A stretch of 64,000 nt of DNA from Pseudarthrobacter psychrotolerans (lineage in GTDB: Bacteria; Actinomycetota; Actinomycetes; Actinomycetales; Micrococcaceae). Where the stretch lies: contig NZ_CP047898.1 of NCBI RefSeq assembly GCF_009911795.1, positions 930,001 through 994,000 of the forward strand. Direction: 5' to 3'. The notes beneath the pieces are model-generated. The model was not told where the DNA came from, made no database searches, and was given only the letters and a program-made list of their open reading frames with translations. The position numbers and the translations under genes are program-made. This document shows positions 1-8,726 of the stretch, one piece after another (the stretch's first letter is position 1; every line of letters starts with the position of its first letter).

Positions 1-1837
1 CCTGGAGGGCTTCGCGGGCCTGGACGGCCAGCTGGACCTCGGAGCCGGTGCCGATCAGGATCACGTCGGCCGGCACGGTGGCGCCGTCCTTGGATGCTTC
101 AGCCAGAACGTAGCCGCCCTTGGCGACGCCGGAAACTGAACCGAACGTATCGCCGTCGGCTTCGTTTTCTCCACGGGCGTAGGTGGGGATGTTCTGGCGG
201 GTCAGCACAATGCCGGCCGGGTTTTCGTGGTTCTCCAGCATGGTCTTCCATGCCACGGCGACCTCGTTGGCGTCGCCGGGGCGGACCACGTCAAGGCCCA
301 CGATGGCGCGCAGGGTAGCGAGCTGTTCCACCGGCTGGTGGGTGGGGCCGTCCTCGCCGAGTCCGATGGAGTCGTGCGTCCAGACATACAAGGACGGAAC
401 ACCCATCAGGGCGCCGAGCCGGATGGCCGGCCGCTGGTAGTCGCTGAAGATCAGGAACGTGCCGGAGAATGCGCGGGTCCGGCCGTGCAGCGAGATGCCG
501 TTCACGATCGAGGCCGCGGCGTGTTCACGGATGCCGAAGTGCAGGACCCGGCCGTAGGGGTTGCCGGACCAGGTATCGGTCTGCTTGGAGGCGGGCACAA
601 ACGACGGCGAGCCTTCGATGGTGGTGTTGTTGGACTCGGCGAGGTCGGCGGAGCCGCCCCAGAGTTCCGGCATGACCGGTCCGAGTGCGTTCAGGACCTT
701 ACCGGAGGCCGCGCGGGTGGAGACGTCCTTGCCGGCCGGGAAGACCGGAAGTGCGGCGTCCAGGCCTTCGGGCAGTTCGCGGGCCTCGATGCGCTGCAGG
801 AGTGCTGCGCCTTCGGGGTTGGCGGCCTGCCAGGCGTTGAAGGACTCTTCCCATTCCTTCTTGGCAGCGGCACCGCGGTCCACTACCGAGCGGGCGTGGG
901 CGAGGACTTCCTGGTCAACGTCGAAGGACTTGGCCGGATCGAAGCCCAGGACCTCCTTGAGGCCTGCCACTTCCTCGGCACCGAGTGCGGAACCGTGGAT
1001 CTTGCCGGTGTTCTGCTTCTTGGGTGCCGGGTAGCCGATGATGGTGCGCAGCGAAATGATGGAGGGCTTGGACGTCTCGGCCTTGGCGGCGAGCAGTGCG
1101 GAGTAAAGTTCCTGCACGTCCTCTTTGTATTCGCCGGTCTTGGTCCAGTCGACGCGCTGGGTGTGCCAGCCGTAGGCCTCGTAGCGCTTGAGGACATCCT
1201 CGGTGAAGGAGATGTCGGTGTCGTCCTCGATGGAGATGTGGTTCTCATCGTAGACAACTACAAGGTTGCCCAGTTCCTGGTGCCCGGCCAGCGAGGAAGC
1301 CTCGGACGTGACGCCTTCCTGGAGGTCGCCATCGGAGGCGATGACCCAGATGGTGTGGTCGAAGGGGCTTTCGCCGGCCGGAGCATCGGCGTCGAACAGG
1401 CCGCGCATGCGGCGCTGGGAGTAAGCGAACCCGACCGACGAAGCCAGGCCCTGGCCCAGCGGCCCGGTGGTGATCTCCACACCGGCAGTGTGCTTGTACT
1501 CCGGGTGGCCCGGCGTCAGGGAATCCCAGGTGCGGAGCGCCTCAAGGTCCTTCAGTTCCAGGCCGTAGCCGGACAGGAACAGCTGGATGTAAAGGGTCAG
1601 CGACGTGTGGCCGGGGGACAGGATGAAACGGTCCCGTCCCAGCCAGTCCGGGTTGCGCGGGTCGTGGCGCATCAGCTTCTGGAAGAGAAGGTATGCGGCG
1701 GGCGCCAGGCTCATGGCCGTGCCGGGGTGGCCGTTACCGACCTTTTCCACGGCGTCCGCAGCCAGAACGCGGACGGTGTCCACCGCGCGCTGGTCCAAGC
1801 TGGTCCATGACAGTTCTTGCTCTTCCAAATGTGGCAC
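1..1837 (-). CDS. tkt: Transketolase, N-terminal part (runs off the left edge)
   Basis: Thiamine-diphosphate enzyme of the non-oxidative pentose phosphate pathway, moving two-carbon units between sugar phosphates in the cytosol. The reverse strand reads continuously for about 612 codons. Family landmarks are visible: GNGHPGTAMS near the N-terminus, SPGHTS, GPLGQGLASSVG, the ThDP-binding GDGDLQEG-like stretch (here ASDGDLQEGV), and later FGIREHAA and DGPTHQPVEQ from the pyrimidine domain. Only the C-terminal domain is missing. I place the start at a GTG (MPHLEEQELSW...), preceded by a purine-rich GAGAGGGG about 12 nt upstream; a TTG three codons in is the alternative. It is divergent from ctaB, as in mycobacteria. 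Confidence 0.96.
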   Translation of the reverse strand, partial: MPHLEEQELSWTSLDQRAVDTVRVLAADAVEKVGNGHPGTAMSLAPAAYLLFQKLMRHDPRNPDWLGRDRFILSPGHTSLTLYIQLFLSGYGLELKDLEALRTWDSLTPGHPEYKHTAGVEITTGPLGQGLASSVGFAYSQRRMRGLFDADAPAGESPFDHTIWVIASDGDLQEGVTSEASSLAGHQELGNLVVVYDENHISIEDDTDISFTEDVLKRYEAYGWHTQRVDWTKTGEYKEDVQELYSALLAAKAETSKPSIISLRTIIGYPAPKKQNTGKIHGSALGAEEVAGLKEVLGFDPAKSFDVDQEVLAHARSVVDRGAAAKKEWEESFNAWQAANPEGAALLQRIEARELPEGLDAALPVFPAGKDVSTRAASGKVLNALGPVMPELWGGSADLAESNNTTIEGSPSFVPASKQTDTWSGNPYGRVLHFGIREHAAASIVNGISLHGRTRAFSGTFLIFSDYQRPAIRLGALMGVPSLYVWTHDSIGLGEDGPTHQPVEQLATLRAIVGLDVVRPGDANEVAVAWKTMLENHENPAGIVLTRQNIPTYARGENEADGDTFGSVSGVAKGGYVLAEASKDGATVPADVILIGTGSEVQLAVQAREALQ

Positions 1838-2339
1838 GAAAACCGGGCCCCTCTCTGTGCTGATGGTGGGCGGTACACGGGATCCGTTCCGGGGCACGCT
1901 ATGGTGCCCGCTGCGGTATGTACCAGCCGTTCACCATCGAAACGTTGATCTATCATTCAGCAGGGCTGTGGGAACGCGTTTTCCAACGCTTTTTCTGCCG
2001 CGTGCTGATCTGGTGACAGCTTAGCTCCATTCCACTCTCCGGTCAGCGCAAATCTCACCTTTTGGACGCAATTTCCCCTTATGTGAATCGTCATTTCGTG
2101 AGGTTGAGTTAATCTGCTCGAATCACCCTGCGCGCAATCATCAGGGCCTAATCAGGGGCATCTGTTACAAATGCGCACGGTATGATATTTGGAGGCCGAC
2201 GCCGGTAGCCGAGCCGCATTAGGGCGGCGGCAGAACCGGCGCGTTGCCGGGACCTTCTTCTGATGACCATTGGCGGGCTGCCCGGCGAACGGCCGCTAGA
2301 CACAGCTGCACCGCCAGACAGAACTGCCAACCAGAACGG
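1838..2339. promoter_or_regulatory. Divergent intergenic region between tkt and ctaB
   Basis: About 500 bases with no supportable gene separate the two divergent genes, so it should carry both promoters. A TATGAT hexamer at 2181-2186 is a candidate -10 for ctaB, with no convincing -35 at 17 nt. The 2040-2180 stretch is noticeably more AT-rich than the surrounding coding DNA. No riboswitch fold was recognised. Confidence 0.4.
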
Positions 2340-3299
2340 GTGACTGCCACCGTGAGCACAACAGATACGCCGCTTAATGCTTCCCGCACCAGAGGGGGAG
2401 CCGGGTTCGCCCGTAAGGCCAAGGCGTATTTCGCCCTCACCAAGCCGCGTGTCATTGAGTTGCTGCTGGTAAGCACACTGCCCACCATGATCTACGCCGA
2501 GCGCGGCTTCCCGCCCATCGGGCTGATCCTGGCCACCTTGGTAGGCGGAGCCTTTGCTGCCGGCAGTGCCGGTGCCTTTAACTGCTACCTCGACCGCGAC
2601 ATCGACAAACTGATGCACCGGACCGAGAACCGTCCGCTCGTCACCGGCGAGGTGACGCCTCATGAGGCGCTGGTTTTCTCCTGGCTGCTTGGGGCGGCCG
2701 CCATTGTCATTCTGTGGTTCGGGGCCAACCCGCTGGCCGCGTGGCTCGGGCTGGGCGCCATCTTCTTCTATGTGGTCATCTACACCATCATCCTTAAGCG
2801 CCGCACTGCACAGAACATTGTGTGGGGCGGAGCGGCGGGCTGCTTCCCGGTGCTGATTGCCTGGGCCGCTGTGACCAACACCGTCGAGTGGCCGGCAGTC
2901 ATCCTGTTTATGGTCATCTTCCTCTGGACGCCGCCGCACTACTGGCCGCTTTCCATGCGTTACGGCGAGGACTACCGCAACGCCAACGTGCCCATGCTCG
3001 GGGCCATTGCCGGCGCCAAAGTGGTTTCAGTCCAGGTAGTCCTCTACGCCTGGGCCATGGTGGCCTGCTCGCTGCTGATGGTCCCGGCCGGCGGCGCCGG
3101 CTGGGTTTACACCGCCACCGCAGTCCTGGCCGGTGCCTGGTTCCTGTACGAGTCGCACTCCCTGTACAACCGGGCGCAGCGCGAGGACATCTCGGACAAG
3201 CGCGCCATGAAGGTCTTCCACGGTTCCATCAGCTACCTGACGCTGCTGTTCATTGCACTGGCAGTGGATCCGTTCGTCGGATCAGCGATCATCGGTTAA
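2340..3299 (+). CDS. ctaB: Protoheme IX farnesyltransferase (haem O synthase)
   Basis: Transfers a farnesyl group to haem B to make haem O for the aa3-type cytochrome oxidase; integral membrane UbiA-superfamily enzyme. The protein is about 319 residues with alternating hydrophobic segments. It carries the two Asp-rich prenyl-diphosphate motifs: NCYLDRDID in the first third and a later [26 protein letters not shown] at the start is typical of CtaB. Two in-frame GTG codons (2340 and 2352) are possible starts and neither has a strong ribosome site; I take the first. Together with ctaA, on the other side of the repeat block, it forms the haem O to haem A pathway. Confidence 0.95.
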   Translation: MTATVSTTDTPLNASRTRGGAGFARKAKAYFALTKPRVIELLLVSTLPTMIYAERGFPPIGLILATLVGGAFAAGSAGAFNCYLDRDIDKLMHRTENRPLVTGEVTPHEALVFSWLLGAAAIVILWFGANPLAAWLGLGAIFFYVVIYTIILKRRTAQNIVWGGAAGCFPVLIAWAAVTNTVEWPAVILFMVIFLWTPPHYWPLSMRYGEDYRNANVPMLGAIAGAKVVSVQVVLYAWAMVACSLLMVPAGGAGWVYTATAVLAGAWFLYESHSLYNRAQREDISDKRAMKVFHGSISYLTLLFIALAVDPFVGSAIIG

Positions 3300-3307
3300 C
3301 ACTCCCC

Positions 3308-3326
3308 AACGCTCTCTCACTTAATG
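3308..3326. repeat. Inverted copy of the GTGAGAGAGCGT repeat core
   Basis: AACGCTCTCTCACTTAATG just after the ctaB stop is the reverse complement of the core of the 32-bp tandem repeats about 150 bases downstream (CATTAAGTGAGAGAGCGT). The two could pair across the intervening terminator hairpin. Confidence 0.75.
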
Positions 3327-3369
3327 TGGGTTTTTTACCGACCCTCTATCAGTACGTGCAGCTTTCTTG

Positions 3370-3404
3370 GCGACCCTCTCTCACCACCCGTGAAGGAGGG
3401 TCGC
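3370..3404 (+). terminator. Probable rho-independent terminator of ctaB
   Basis: GCGACCCTC (3370-3378) pairs with GAGGGTCGC (3396-3404), followed by TTCTTTG. The loop contains CTCTCAC, so it also resembles the neighbouring repeat family. Confidence 0.6.
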
Positions 3405-3440
3405 TTCTTTGTTCCAGGACGTAGGGAAGATCCTGCGAAA

Positions 3441-3560
3441 CACTGCAGGCAGTGAGAGACGGTCTGCCGATCCCTGCATTAAGTGAGAGAGCGTCTGCCC
3501 AATCCCTGCATTAAGTGAGAGAGCGTCTGCCCAATCCCCGCATTAAGTGAGAGAGCGTCC
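3441..3560. repeat. Tandem 32-bp repeat array, about 3.5 copies
   Basis: Units at 3472-3503 and 3504-3535 are near-identical, 3536-3560 is a partial third, and 3441-3471 is a diverged copy. Each contains GCATTAAGTGAGAGAGCG. The units abut with no spacers. An inverted copy of the core lies at 3308-3326. The block sits between the 3' ends of convergent ctaB and ctaA. Confidence 0.85.
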
Positions 3561-3567
3561 TTAAACG

Positions 3568-3604
3568 CGGAGTGCCACGGTTCGTTGGGAACCGTGGCAC
3601 TCCG
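3568..3604. terminator. Bidirectional hairpin between ctaB and ctaA
   Basis: A perfect 15-bp stem, CGGAGTGCCACGGTT (3568-3582) with its complement at 3590-3604 and a 7-nt loop. It lies 21 nt beyond the ctaA stop codon, so it most likely ends the minus-strand transcript. Confidence 0.75.
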
Positions 3605-3625
3605 TCGGGCCCAGGCTGTGGAGGG

Positions 3626-4570
3626 CTACGTGACCGGGCTGGTGCGGGCGAGGTCGGCGGTGTTGGTTGCCGCGCTCATCAGCAGCGCGGCGCCGAGCAT
3701 GTGGGCGCCCACCAGCAACGCGGGGATGCCGTTGTAGTACTGGGTGAAGCCGATGACGGCCTGCAGCAGGGTCACGGCCAGAAGAAACAGTACGGAGGTC
3801 CGGAACGGGCCCTGGATCCGGCGGACAACCACCAGCACCAGGGCGAACAGTGTTCCGGCCGTGATTACGTACGCCGGAACGGCATGGATGTGGGAGAAGA
3901 GGTCCCAGTCGAGGCCGTTGCGCGGAGCATCGGCATCGCCGGCGTGGGGGCCGGAGCCGGTCACCACTACGCCGAGCATCACGGCGAGAGCGGAGAAAAG
4001 CACGACGGCGGCAGCCACCGGACGCAGGACGCCCGGCAACGCGGGGAGCTTGGCGGTGGCGTGGCGGCCAGTCCTGCCGTACGCCCGGTTGACAAGCAGC
4101 GTGGCGATCACGACGAGGGCCATGGACACGAGGAAGTGCAGGCCCACCACCCACGGATTGAGGTTGGTCAGCACGGTGATGCCGCCGATCACCGCCTGCG
4201 CCGGAATGCTGGCGAGCAGGCCAAGCGCCAGCAGGAACAGGTCCCGGCGCTCCTTGCGAAGGTTCCACAAGTACACAAGCATGGCAACCGCAACCGCTGC
4301 CAGCGCAAACGTCAGGAGCCGGTTGCCGAACTCAATGAAGCCGTGGATCCCCATTTCGGCCGTGTTGACCAAGGAGGTGTCCGTGCAGCGCGGCCAGGTG
4401 GGGCAGCCAAGGCCGGACGCGGTCAGCCGCACCGCACCGCCGGTCACCACCAGCAGGGTCTGGCCAACGAGGGACGCTACCGCGAGGCGGCGGACGCTGG
4501 CGTCCACGGTACGGGGCAGCCTCGCGACGAGGCGGCCGGCGATCTGGGGGAGGCGTGAAGCCGTGCTCAC
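3626..4570 (-). CDS. ctaA: Haem A synthase, COX15/CtaA family
   Basis: Oxidises the C8 methyl of haem O to a formyl group, giving haem A; polytopic membrane protein. The 314-residue product has eight or so hydrophobic segments. It shows the expected features: VTGGAVRLTASGLGCPTWPRC in the first extracellular loop, then conserved histidines in EMGIHGFIEFGNR, VVGLHFLVSM, HIHAVPAY and VGAHMLG, which fit the haem ligands. I take GTG at 4570 (VSTASRLPQ), 8 nt after the permease stop, so translation is probably coupled. It is the last gene of a minus-strand operon after an ABC exporter, as in Mycobacterium tuberculosis (Rv1456c-Rv1458c, from memory). Confidence 0.94.
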   Translation of the reverse strand: MSTASRLPQIAGRLVARLPRTVDASVRRLAVASLVGQTLLVVTGGAVRLTASGLGCPTWPRCTDTSLVNTAEMGIHGFIEFGNRLLTFALAAVAVAMLVYLWNLRKERRDLFLLALGLLASIPAQAVIGGITVLTNLNPWVVGLHFLVSMALVVIATLLVNRAYGRTGRHATAKLPALPGVLRPVAAAVVLFSALAVMLGVVVTGSGPHAGDADAPRNGLDWDLFSHIHAVPAYVITAGTLFALVLVVVRRIQGPFRTSVLFLLAVTLLQAVIGFTQYYNGIPALLVGAHMLGAALLMSAATNTADLARTSPVT

Positions 4571-4577
4571 GGATATC

Positions 4578-5348
4578 TCAATTCCACTTGAACCAACGGA
4601 TGGCTGCTGCTCCGCCAAGAACAGTCCAGAGCAGCAGGATAAGCGCGGCGCCGCCGTTCAGCGAGCCGTGCAGGAAAGCTTCGCGCATGGCCCCGCCGAG
4701 TGCGCCGGAGGGCAGGTACTGGACCACTCCCTGCGCAAGTGCGGGCAGCCGTTCCGCGGGAATAACTATCCCGCCCAGGGCGCCCAGCAGAATCCACAGC
4801 AGGTTGGTGATAGCCAGTGTTGCCTCGGGCCGGACGGTGCCGGCCACCAGGAGCCCAAGCGCGGTGAACGCGACGGCGCCCAGGGCCAGCAGCGACAACC
4901 CGGGGAGCCAGCCGGTGGCGGGCGGCTGCCAGCCCAACGGGAGCGCCACCAGTGTCACCACTGCCACCTGGATGCAGAGCACCGCCAGGACCGCCAGGAC
5001 TTTACCCGCGATGAGGCCTTCCCGGCCCAGGGGTGTGGTGGACAGGAACCGGAGAACCCCGTACCGCCGATCGAAACCGGTGGCGATTCCCTGCCCGGTA
5101 AAGGCCGTGGACATTGCGCACAACGCCAGGATGCCGGGAACAGCCACATTGATGCGGCTGGCTCCGAAGCCGTCAAGGAAGGGTGTGACAGTGAGCCCCA
5201 CCAGCGCAAGCAGCGGCAGGACAACGGCGAGGATCAGCTGCTCGCCGTTCCTGAGCATGGTCAGTGATTCATACCTGCCCTGCAACAGGATGCGGCGCAG
5301 CAGTGTGGCCGGCGCTCCCCGGGTGGCGGTGGCTGCGGGAGCCGTCAT
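4578..5348 (-). CDS. ABC transporter permease, ABC-2 type
   Basis: Membrane component of a two-gene exporter of unknown substrate. The 256 residues begin with a short polar N-terminus (TLLRRILLQGRYESLTMLRN) followed by six hydrophobic segments, the ABC-2 layout. Its ATG overlaps the stop of the upstream ATPase gene (ATGA), and it ends 8 nt before ctaA. The conserved neighbourhood with ctaA/ctaB suggests a role linked to haem or cytochrome oxidase biogenesis, but that is inference from context; the sequence itself does not reveal the substrate. Confidence 0.85.
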   Translation of the reverse strand: MTAPAATATRGAPATLLRRILLQGRYESLTMLRNGEQLILAVVLPLLALVGLTVTPFLDGFGASRINVAVPGILALCAMSTAFTGQGIATGFDRRYGVLRFLSTTPLGREGLIAGKVLAVLAVLCIQVAVVTLVALPLGWQPPATGWLPGLSLLALGAVAFTALGLLVAGTVRPEATLAITNLLWILLGALGGIVIPAERLPALAQGVVQYLPSGALGGAMREAFLHGSLNGGAALILLLWTVLGGAAAIRWFKWN

Positions 5349-6312
5349 CGGATGTCCTTTCCCGAGATGTCGAGGAAGACATCTTCCAGGCTTCTAGCCG
5401 CCAGGCTCATGGAACCGGGCATAACGTCGTGGGCAGCCCACCAGGCGGTCAACGACGCGAGATCGTGGGGTGTCAATGCACCCGAGGCAATGTAGCTTCC
5501 GGCCCGAGTTTCAGAGACGGCGATGGCATCCGGCAGCACGCCGGTGAAATCCAGTCCTGCGGGCGCCTCGAACACCAGGGTGCGGACATGGTCCGTGCCG
5601 GCCTCCACAGCCGGGTCCCGCTGCAGCAGCTGGGAAACCGTTCCTTCGGCGACGTTCCTGCCGGCGTCGATGATGTACACGTAGTCCGCCAACCGCTGGG
5701 CGTCGTCCATCAGGTGCGTTGTGAGGATGATGCCCATCCCGGTTGCGCGCAGTTCCGAGATCAACTCGAAGACCAGCTGCCGGGACTGGGGATCCAGGCC
5801 GGCACTGGGCTCATCCAGGAAAAGGACTTCCGGATTTCCGATCAGGGCCGCGGCGAGTGCCAGACGTTGCTTCTGCCCCCGGAGAGCCTGCGGACGGTGG
5901 TCCTGGCGAAGGTATCAATACCGAGCCGTTCCACCAGTTCGTCAACGGAGCGGGGCCTCGCGTACATTCCGGCGATGTGCCGCAGCAGCGGGATCGGACG
6001 GGCCGACGGCGGGAGGCCGCCGTCCTGAAGCATCACACCCACGCGGGACCGCAGTTCAGCGCCCGATCGGCCCGGATCCTGGCCAAGCAGCGAGATGCTT
6101 CCGCCGCTGCGCTTCTGCAGGCCCTGGGCGCACTCAATGGTGGTGGTTTTTCCGGCTCCATTGGCGCCCAGGAGGGCGGTGACCTGGCCGCGTTCGGCCA
6201 TAAGGGATACGCCGTTGACCACCCGGAGCATTTTTCCGTCCAGGCTGGCCAGCGGACCAACATCCTTAATTAACCCGCTGATGGACAGAACCGGGGATTC
6301 GGGGGATCGCAC
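5345..6312 (-). pseudogene. ABC transporter ATP-binding protein, frameshifted
   Basis: ATPase partner of the downstream permease. The first frame (from GTG 6312) has the Walker A motif GANGAGKTTT and reaches the signature LSGG. The frame then breaks: the next residues should be QKQRLALAAALIGNPEVLF followed by LDEPSAGLD, and exactly these are encoded in the next frame, which runs to 5345 and includes the switch H of ILTTHLMDD. The break is in the run CCCCC at 5876-5880; one extra C would restore a 323-residue protein. No other damage is seen, so I suspect a sequencing error or a recent one-base deletion. Its stop overlaps the permease start. Confidence 0.85.
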
Positions 6313-6402
6313 CCCAGCATTCTACGCGATGTAGTACTGGCGGGCCCGCAGGGTACCCCGGCCGAAGGTCAGCCTGACCTTACTAGTACGGGGGAGTAAA
6401 TT

Positions 6403-6420
6403 ACGACATGATTGTGTTGT
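6403..6420. promoter_or_regulatory. Candidate SufR operator
   Basis: ACGACA-N6-TGTTGT is an imperfect inverted repeat (one mismatch) ending 7 nt before the preferred sufR start. SufR proteins of other bacteria autoregulate by binding an inverted repeat upstream of their operon; assignment here rests only on position and symmetry. Confidence 0.4.
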
Positions 6421-6427
6421 GTATTCC

Positions 6428-7261
6428 ATGACCAATGCTGTTGCTGTGCCGTTTGCCGGGCACGCAGCGCCGCGTACCGCCGCTGACCGCGGCCACGTGG
6501 CCGCTGTGCCGGTGGCGGACTCTGACGAGCGTACCCGGGACCGGGTTCTTGGTGCCGTGCTTGAGCATGGCCCCATCAGCGCGGCGGAACTCGGTGACAT
6601 GCTCGGTTTCACGCCTGCCGCGGTCCGGAGGCATCTTGATCATCTGGCCCGCAGCGGGGTTATTGAGGTCAAGCGCGTGGCCAAGGCCGGTGCCGGCGCG
6701 GGGCGTCCCGCCCGCCGCTATGTCCTGAGCTCGCAGGGCCAGTCCACGCTTGGCAACGATTACCTCGACATCGCCGCCCTCGCGCTCGAGCAGCTCCAGG
6801 CAGTGGCGGGCGAACAGGCAGTCCGGGCGTTCGCCGTCGAACGTTTTGCCGACATGGAACGCCGGTACGCACCCGAGGTCGAACAGGCCGGACCGGACAT
6901 CACCGCCAAGGCGCAGGCACTGTCCGCGGCACTGAGCCGGGATGGCTTCGTAGCGTCGGCCGCGTCGATCGAGGCCAAGGCCCCGTTGCCGGCCGCGCTG
7001 TCCAGCGTCCAGCTGTGCCAGGGGCATTGCCCCATCCAGCAGCTCGCCGCCAAATTCCCCGTCTTCTGCGACGTGGAGACCGAAGTGTTCTCCCGTCTCG
7101 TTGGCGTTGACGTGCGCCGCCTGTCCACGCTGGCCCGCGGCGGGCACGTCTGCACCACCCACATACCCACAGGCCGGCTGGCTGCCCGGGGACCTCAGGT
7201 CCCGCAGGCAGCCCCCGCCAGCCTGGATGAAGTAACCAACCATCAGCAAGAAAGGCCGTGA
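6428..7261 (+). CDS. sufR: SufR-type Fe-S sensing transcriptional regulator
   Basis: Probable repressor of the suf operon. Residues about 30-80 form a winged helix-turn-helix ([21 protein letters not shown], then a GRPARRY wing). The C-terminal half has cysteines at about 197, 201, 214 and 242 (LCQGHC, VFCDVE, GHVCTT), fitting an Fe-S cluster site, although the spacing differs somewhat from cyanobacterial SufR. I choose ATG 6428 rather than GTG 6419 because the latter lies inside the inverted repeat. The stop overlaps the sufB start by one base (TGATG), so the two are translationally coupled. Confidence 0.9.
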   Translation: MTNAVAVPFAGHAAPRTAADRGHVAAVPVADSDERTRDRVLGAVLEHGPISAAELGDMLGFTPAAVRRHLDHLARSGVIEVKRVAKAGAGAGRPARRYVLSSQGQSTLGNDYLDIAALALEQLQAVAGEQAVRAFAVERFADMERRYAPEVEQAGPDITAKAQALSAALSRDGFVASAASIEAKAPLPAALSSVQLCQGHCPIQQLAAKFPVFCDVETEVFSRLVGVDVRRLSTLARGGHVCTTHIPTGRLAARGPQVPQAAPASLDEVTNHQQERP

Positions 7262-8724
7262 TGACGGACCAACTATCAGAGAAAGCGGTAGCCGAAGACA
7301 CTGTGATCTCGGAGATTCTGGAAAAGAATCCCGAGCTCCACGGCATCGGCACGTACGAGTACGGCTGGTCTGACAAGAACGACGCCGGTGCCAACGCCCG
7401 CCGCGGTATCAATGAAGAAGTCGTTCGTGACATCTCGGCCAAGAAGAGCGAGCCCCAATGGATGCTTGATCTCCGGCTCAAGGGCCTGAAGTACTTCGAC
7501 CGCAAGCCCATGCCTACCTGGGGTGCAGACCTCTCCGGCATCGACTTCGACAACATCAAGTACTTCGTGCGGTCCACCGAGAAGCAGGCCACCAGCTGGG
7601 AGGACCTGCCAGATGACATTAAGAACACGTACGACAAGCTCGGCATCCCCGAGGCCGAAAAGCAGCGCCTGGTTTCCGGCGTCGCCGCCCAGTACGAGTC
7701 CGAGGTTGTCTACCACCAGCTGCGTGAGGACCTTGAAAAGCAGGGCGTCATCTTCCTGGACACGGACACCGCGCTGCGCGAACACCCGGAAATCTTCCAG
7801 GAATACTTCGGCACCATCATTCCCGTGGGCGACAACAAGTTCGCGTCGCTGAACACGGCCGTCTGGTCCGGCGGATCCTTCGTGTACGTCCCCAAGGGCG
7901 TCCACGTGGACATCCCGCTGCAGGCATACTTCCGCATCAACACGGAAAATATGGGCCAGTTCGAGCGGACCCTGATCATCGCCGACGAGGACTCCTACGT
8001 CCACTACATCGAAGGCTGCACGGCGCCGATCTACACCTCGGACTCGCTGCACTCCGCCGTGGTGGAAATCATCGTGAAGAAGGGCGCCCGCGTCCGCTAC
8101 ACCACCATCCAGAACTGGTCCACCAACGTGTACAACCTGGTGACCAAGCGTGCCATCTGCGAAGAAGGCGCCACCATGGAGTGGGTTGATGGCAACATCG
8201 GCTCCAAGGTCACCATGAAGTACCCGGCCGTTTACCTGGTAGGCGAGCACGCCAAGGGCGAGACCCTGTCCATCGCCTTCGCCGGCGCCGGACAGCACCA
8301 GGACACCGGCTCGAAGATGGTGCACATCGCGCCGAACACCAAGAGCTCCATCATTTCCAAGTCCGTGGCCCGCGGCGGCGGGCGTGCTGCCTACCGCGGC
8401 CTGGTCCAGGTCCGTGAAGGTGCCAAGCACTCGGCTAACACCGTCCGTTGCGACGCGCTGCTGGTGGATACCATCAGCCGTTCGGACACTTACCCGTACA
8501 TCGACATCCGTGAGGATGACGTGGTGATGGGCCATGAAGCAACTGTTTCCCGGGTCAGCGAAGAGCAGCTCTTCTACCTGATGTCCCGCGGCATGCGCGA
8601 AGACGAAGCCATGGCGATGATCGTCCGTGGCTTCATCGAGCCCATCGCCCGCGAACTCCCGATGGAGTACGCACTTGAGCTGAACCGCCTGATTGAACTG
8701 CAGATGGAAGGGTCCGTCGGATAA
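7261..8724 (+). CDS. sufB: Fe-S cluster assembly scaffold protein SufB
   Basis: Core of the cytosolic SufBC2D scaffold on which Fe-S clusters are assembled. The 487 residues match family length. Recognisable stretches include [39 protein letters not shown] (with a conserved cysteine), and near the C-terminus the conserved [11 protein letters not shown] (a cysteine often proposed as the assembly site), the [12 protein letters not shown] segment and the [20 protein letters not shown] signature shared with SufD. ATG 7261 has AAGAAAGG upstream; GTG 7258 is an alternative one codon earlier. First structural gene of the operon. Confidence 0.98.
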   Translation: MTDQLSEKAVAEDTVISEILEKNPELHGIGTYEYGWSDKNDAGANARRGINEEVVRDISAKKSEPQWMLDLRLKGLKYFDRKPMPTWGADLSGIDFDNIKYFVRSTEKQATSWEDLPDDIKNTYDKLGIPEAEKQRLVSGVAAQYESEVVYHQLREDLEKQGVIFLDTDTALREHPEIFQEYFGTIIPVGDNKFASLNTAVWSGGSFVYVPKGVHVDIPLQAYFRINTENMGQFERTLIIADEDSYVHYIEGCTAPIYTSDSLHSAVVEIIVKKGARVRYTTIQNWSTNVYNLVTKRAICEEGATMEWVDGNIGSKVTMKYPAVYLVGEHAKGETLSIAFAGAGQHQDTGSKMVHIAPNTKSSIISKSVARGGGRAAYRGLVQVREGAKHSANTVRCDALLVDTISRSDTYPYIDIREDDVVMGHEATVSRVSEEQLFYLMSRGMREDEAMAMIVRGFIEPIARELPMEYALELNRLIELQMEGSVG

Positions 8725-8726
8725 CG

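Noticed and set aside
227..1810. Long plus-strand open frame of 527 codons
   Set aside because: It is antisense to the clearly conserved transketolase and has no family features; typical high-GC shadow.
3441..3560. CRISPR array
   Set aside because: Units are contiguous with no variable spacers and no cas genes are nearby; this is a plain tandem repeat.
7276..8535. Long minus-strand frame opposite sufB
   Set aside because: Antisense shadow of a conserved gene, composition follows the opposite strand's codon positions.
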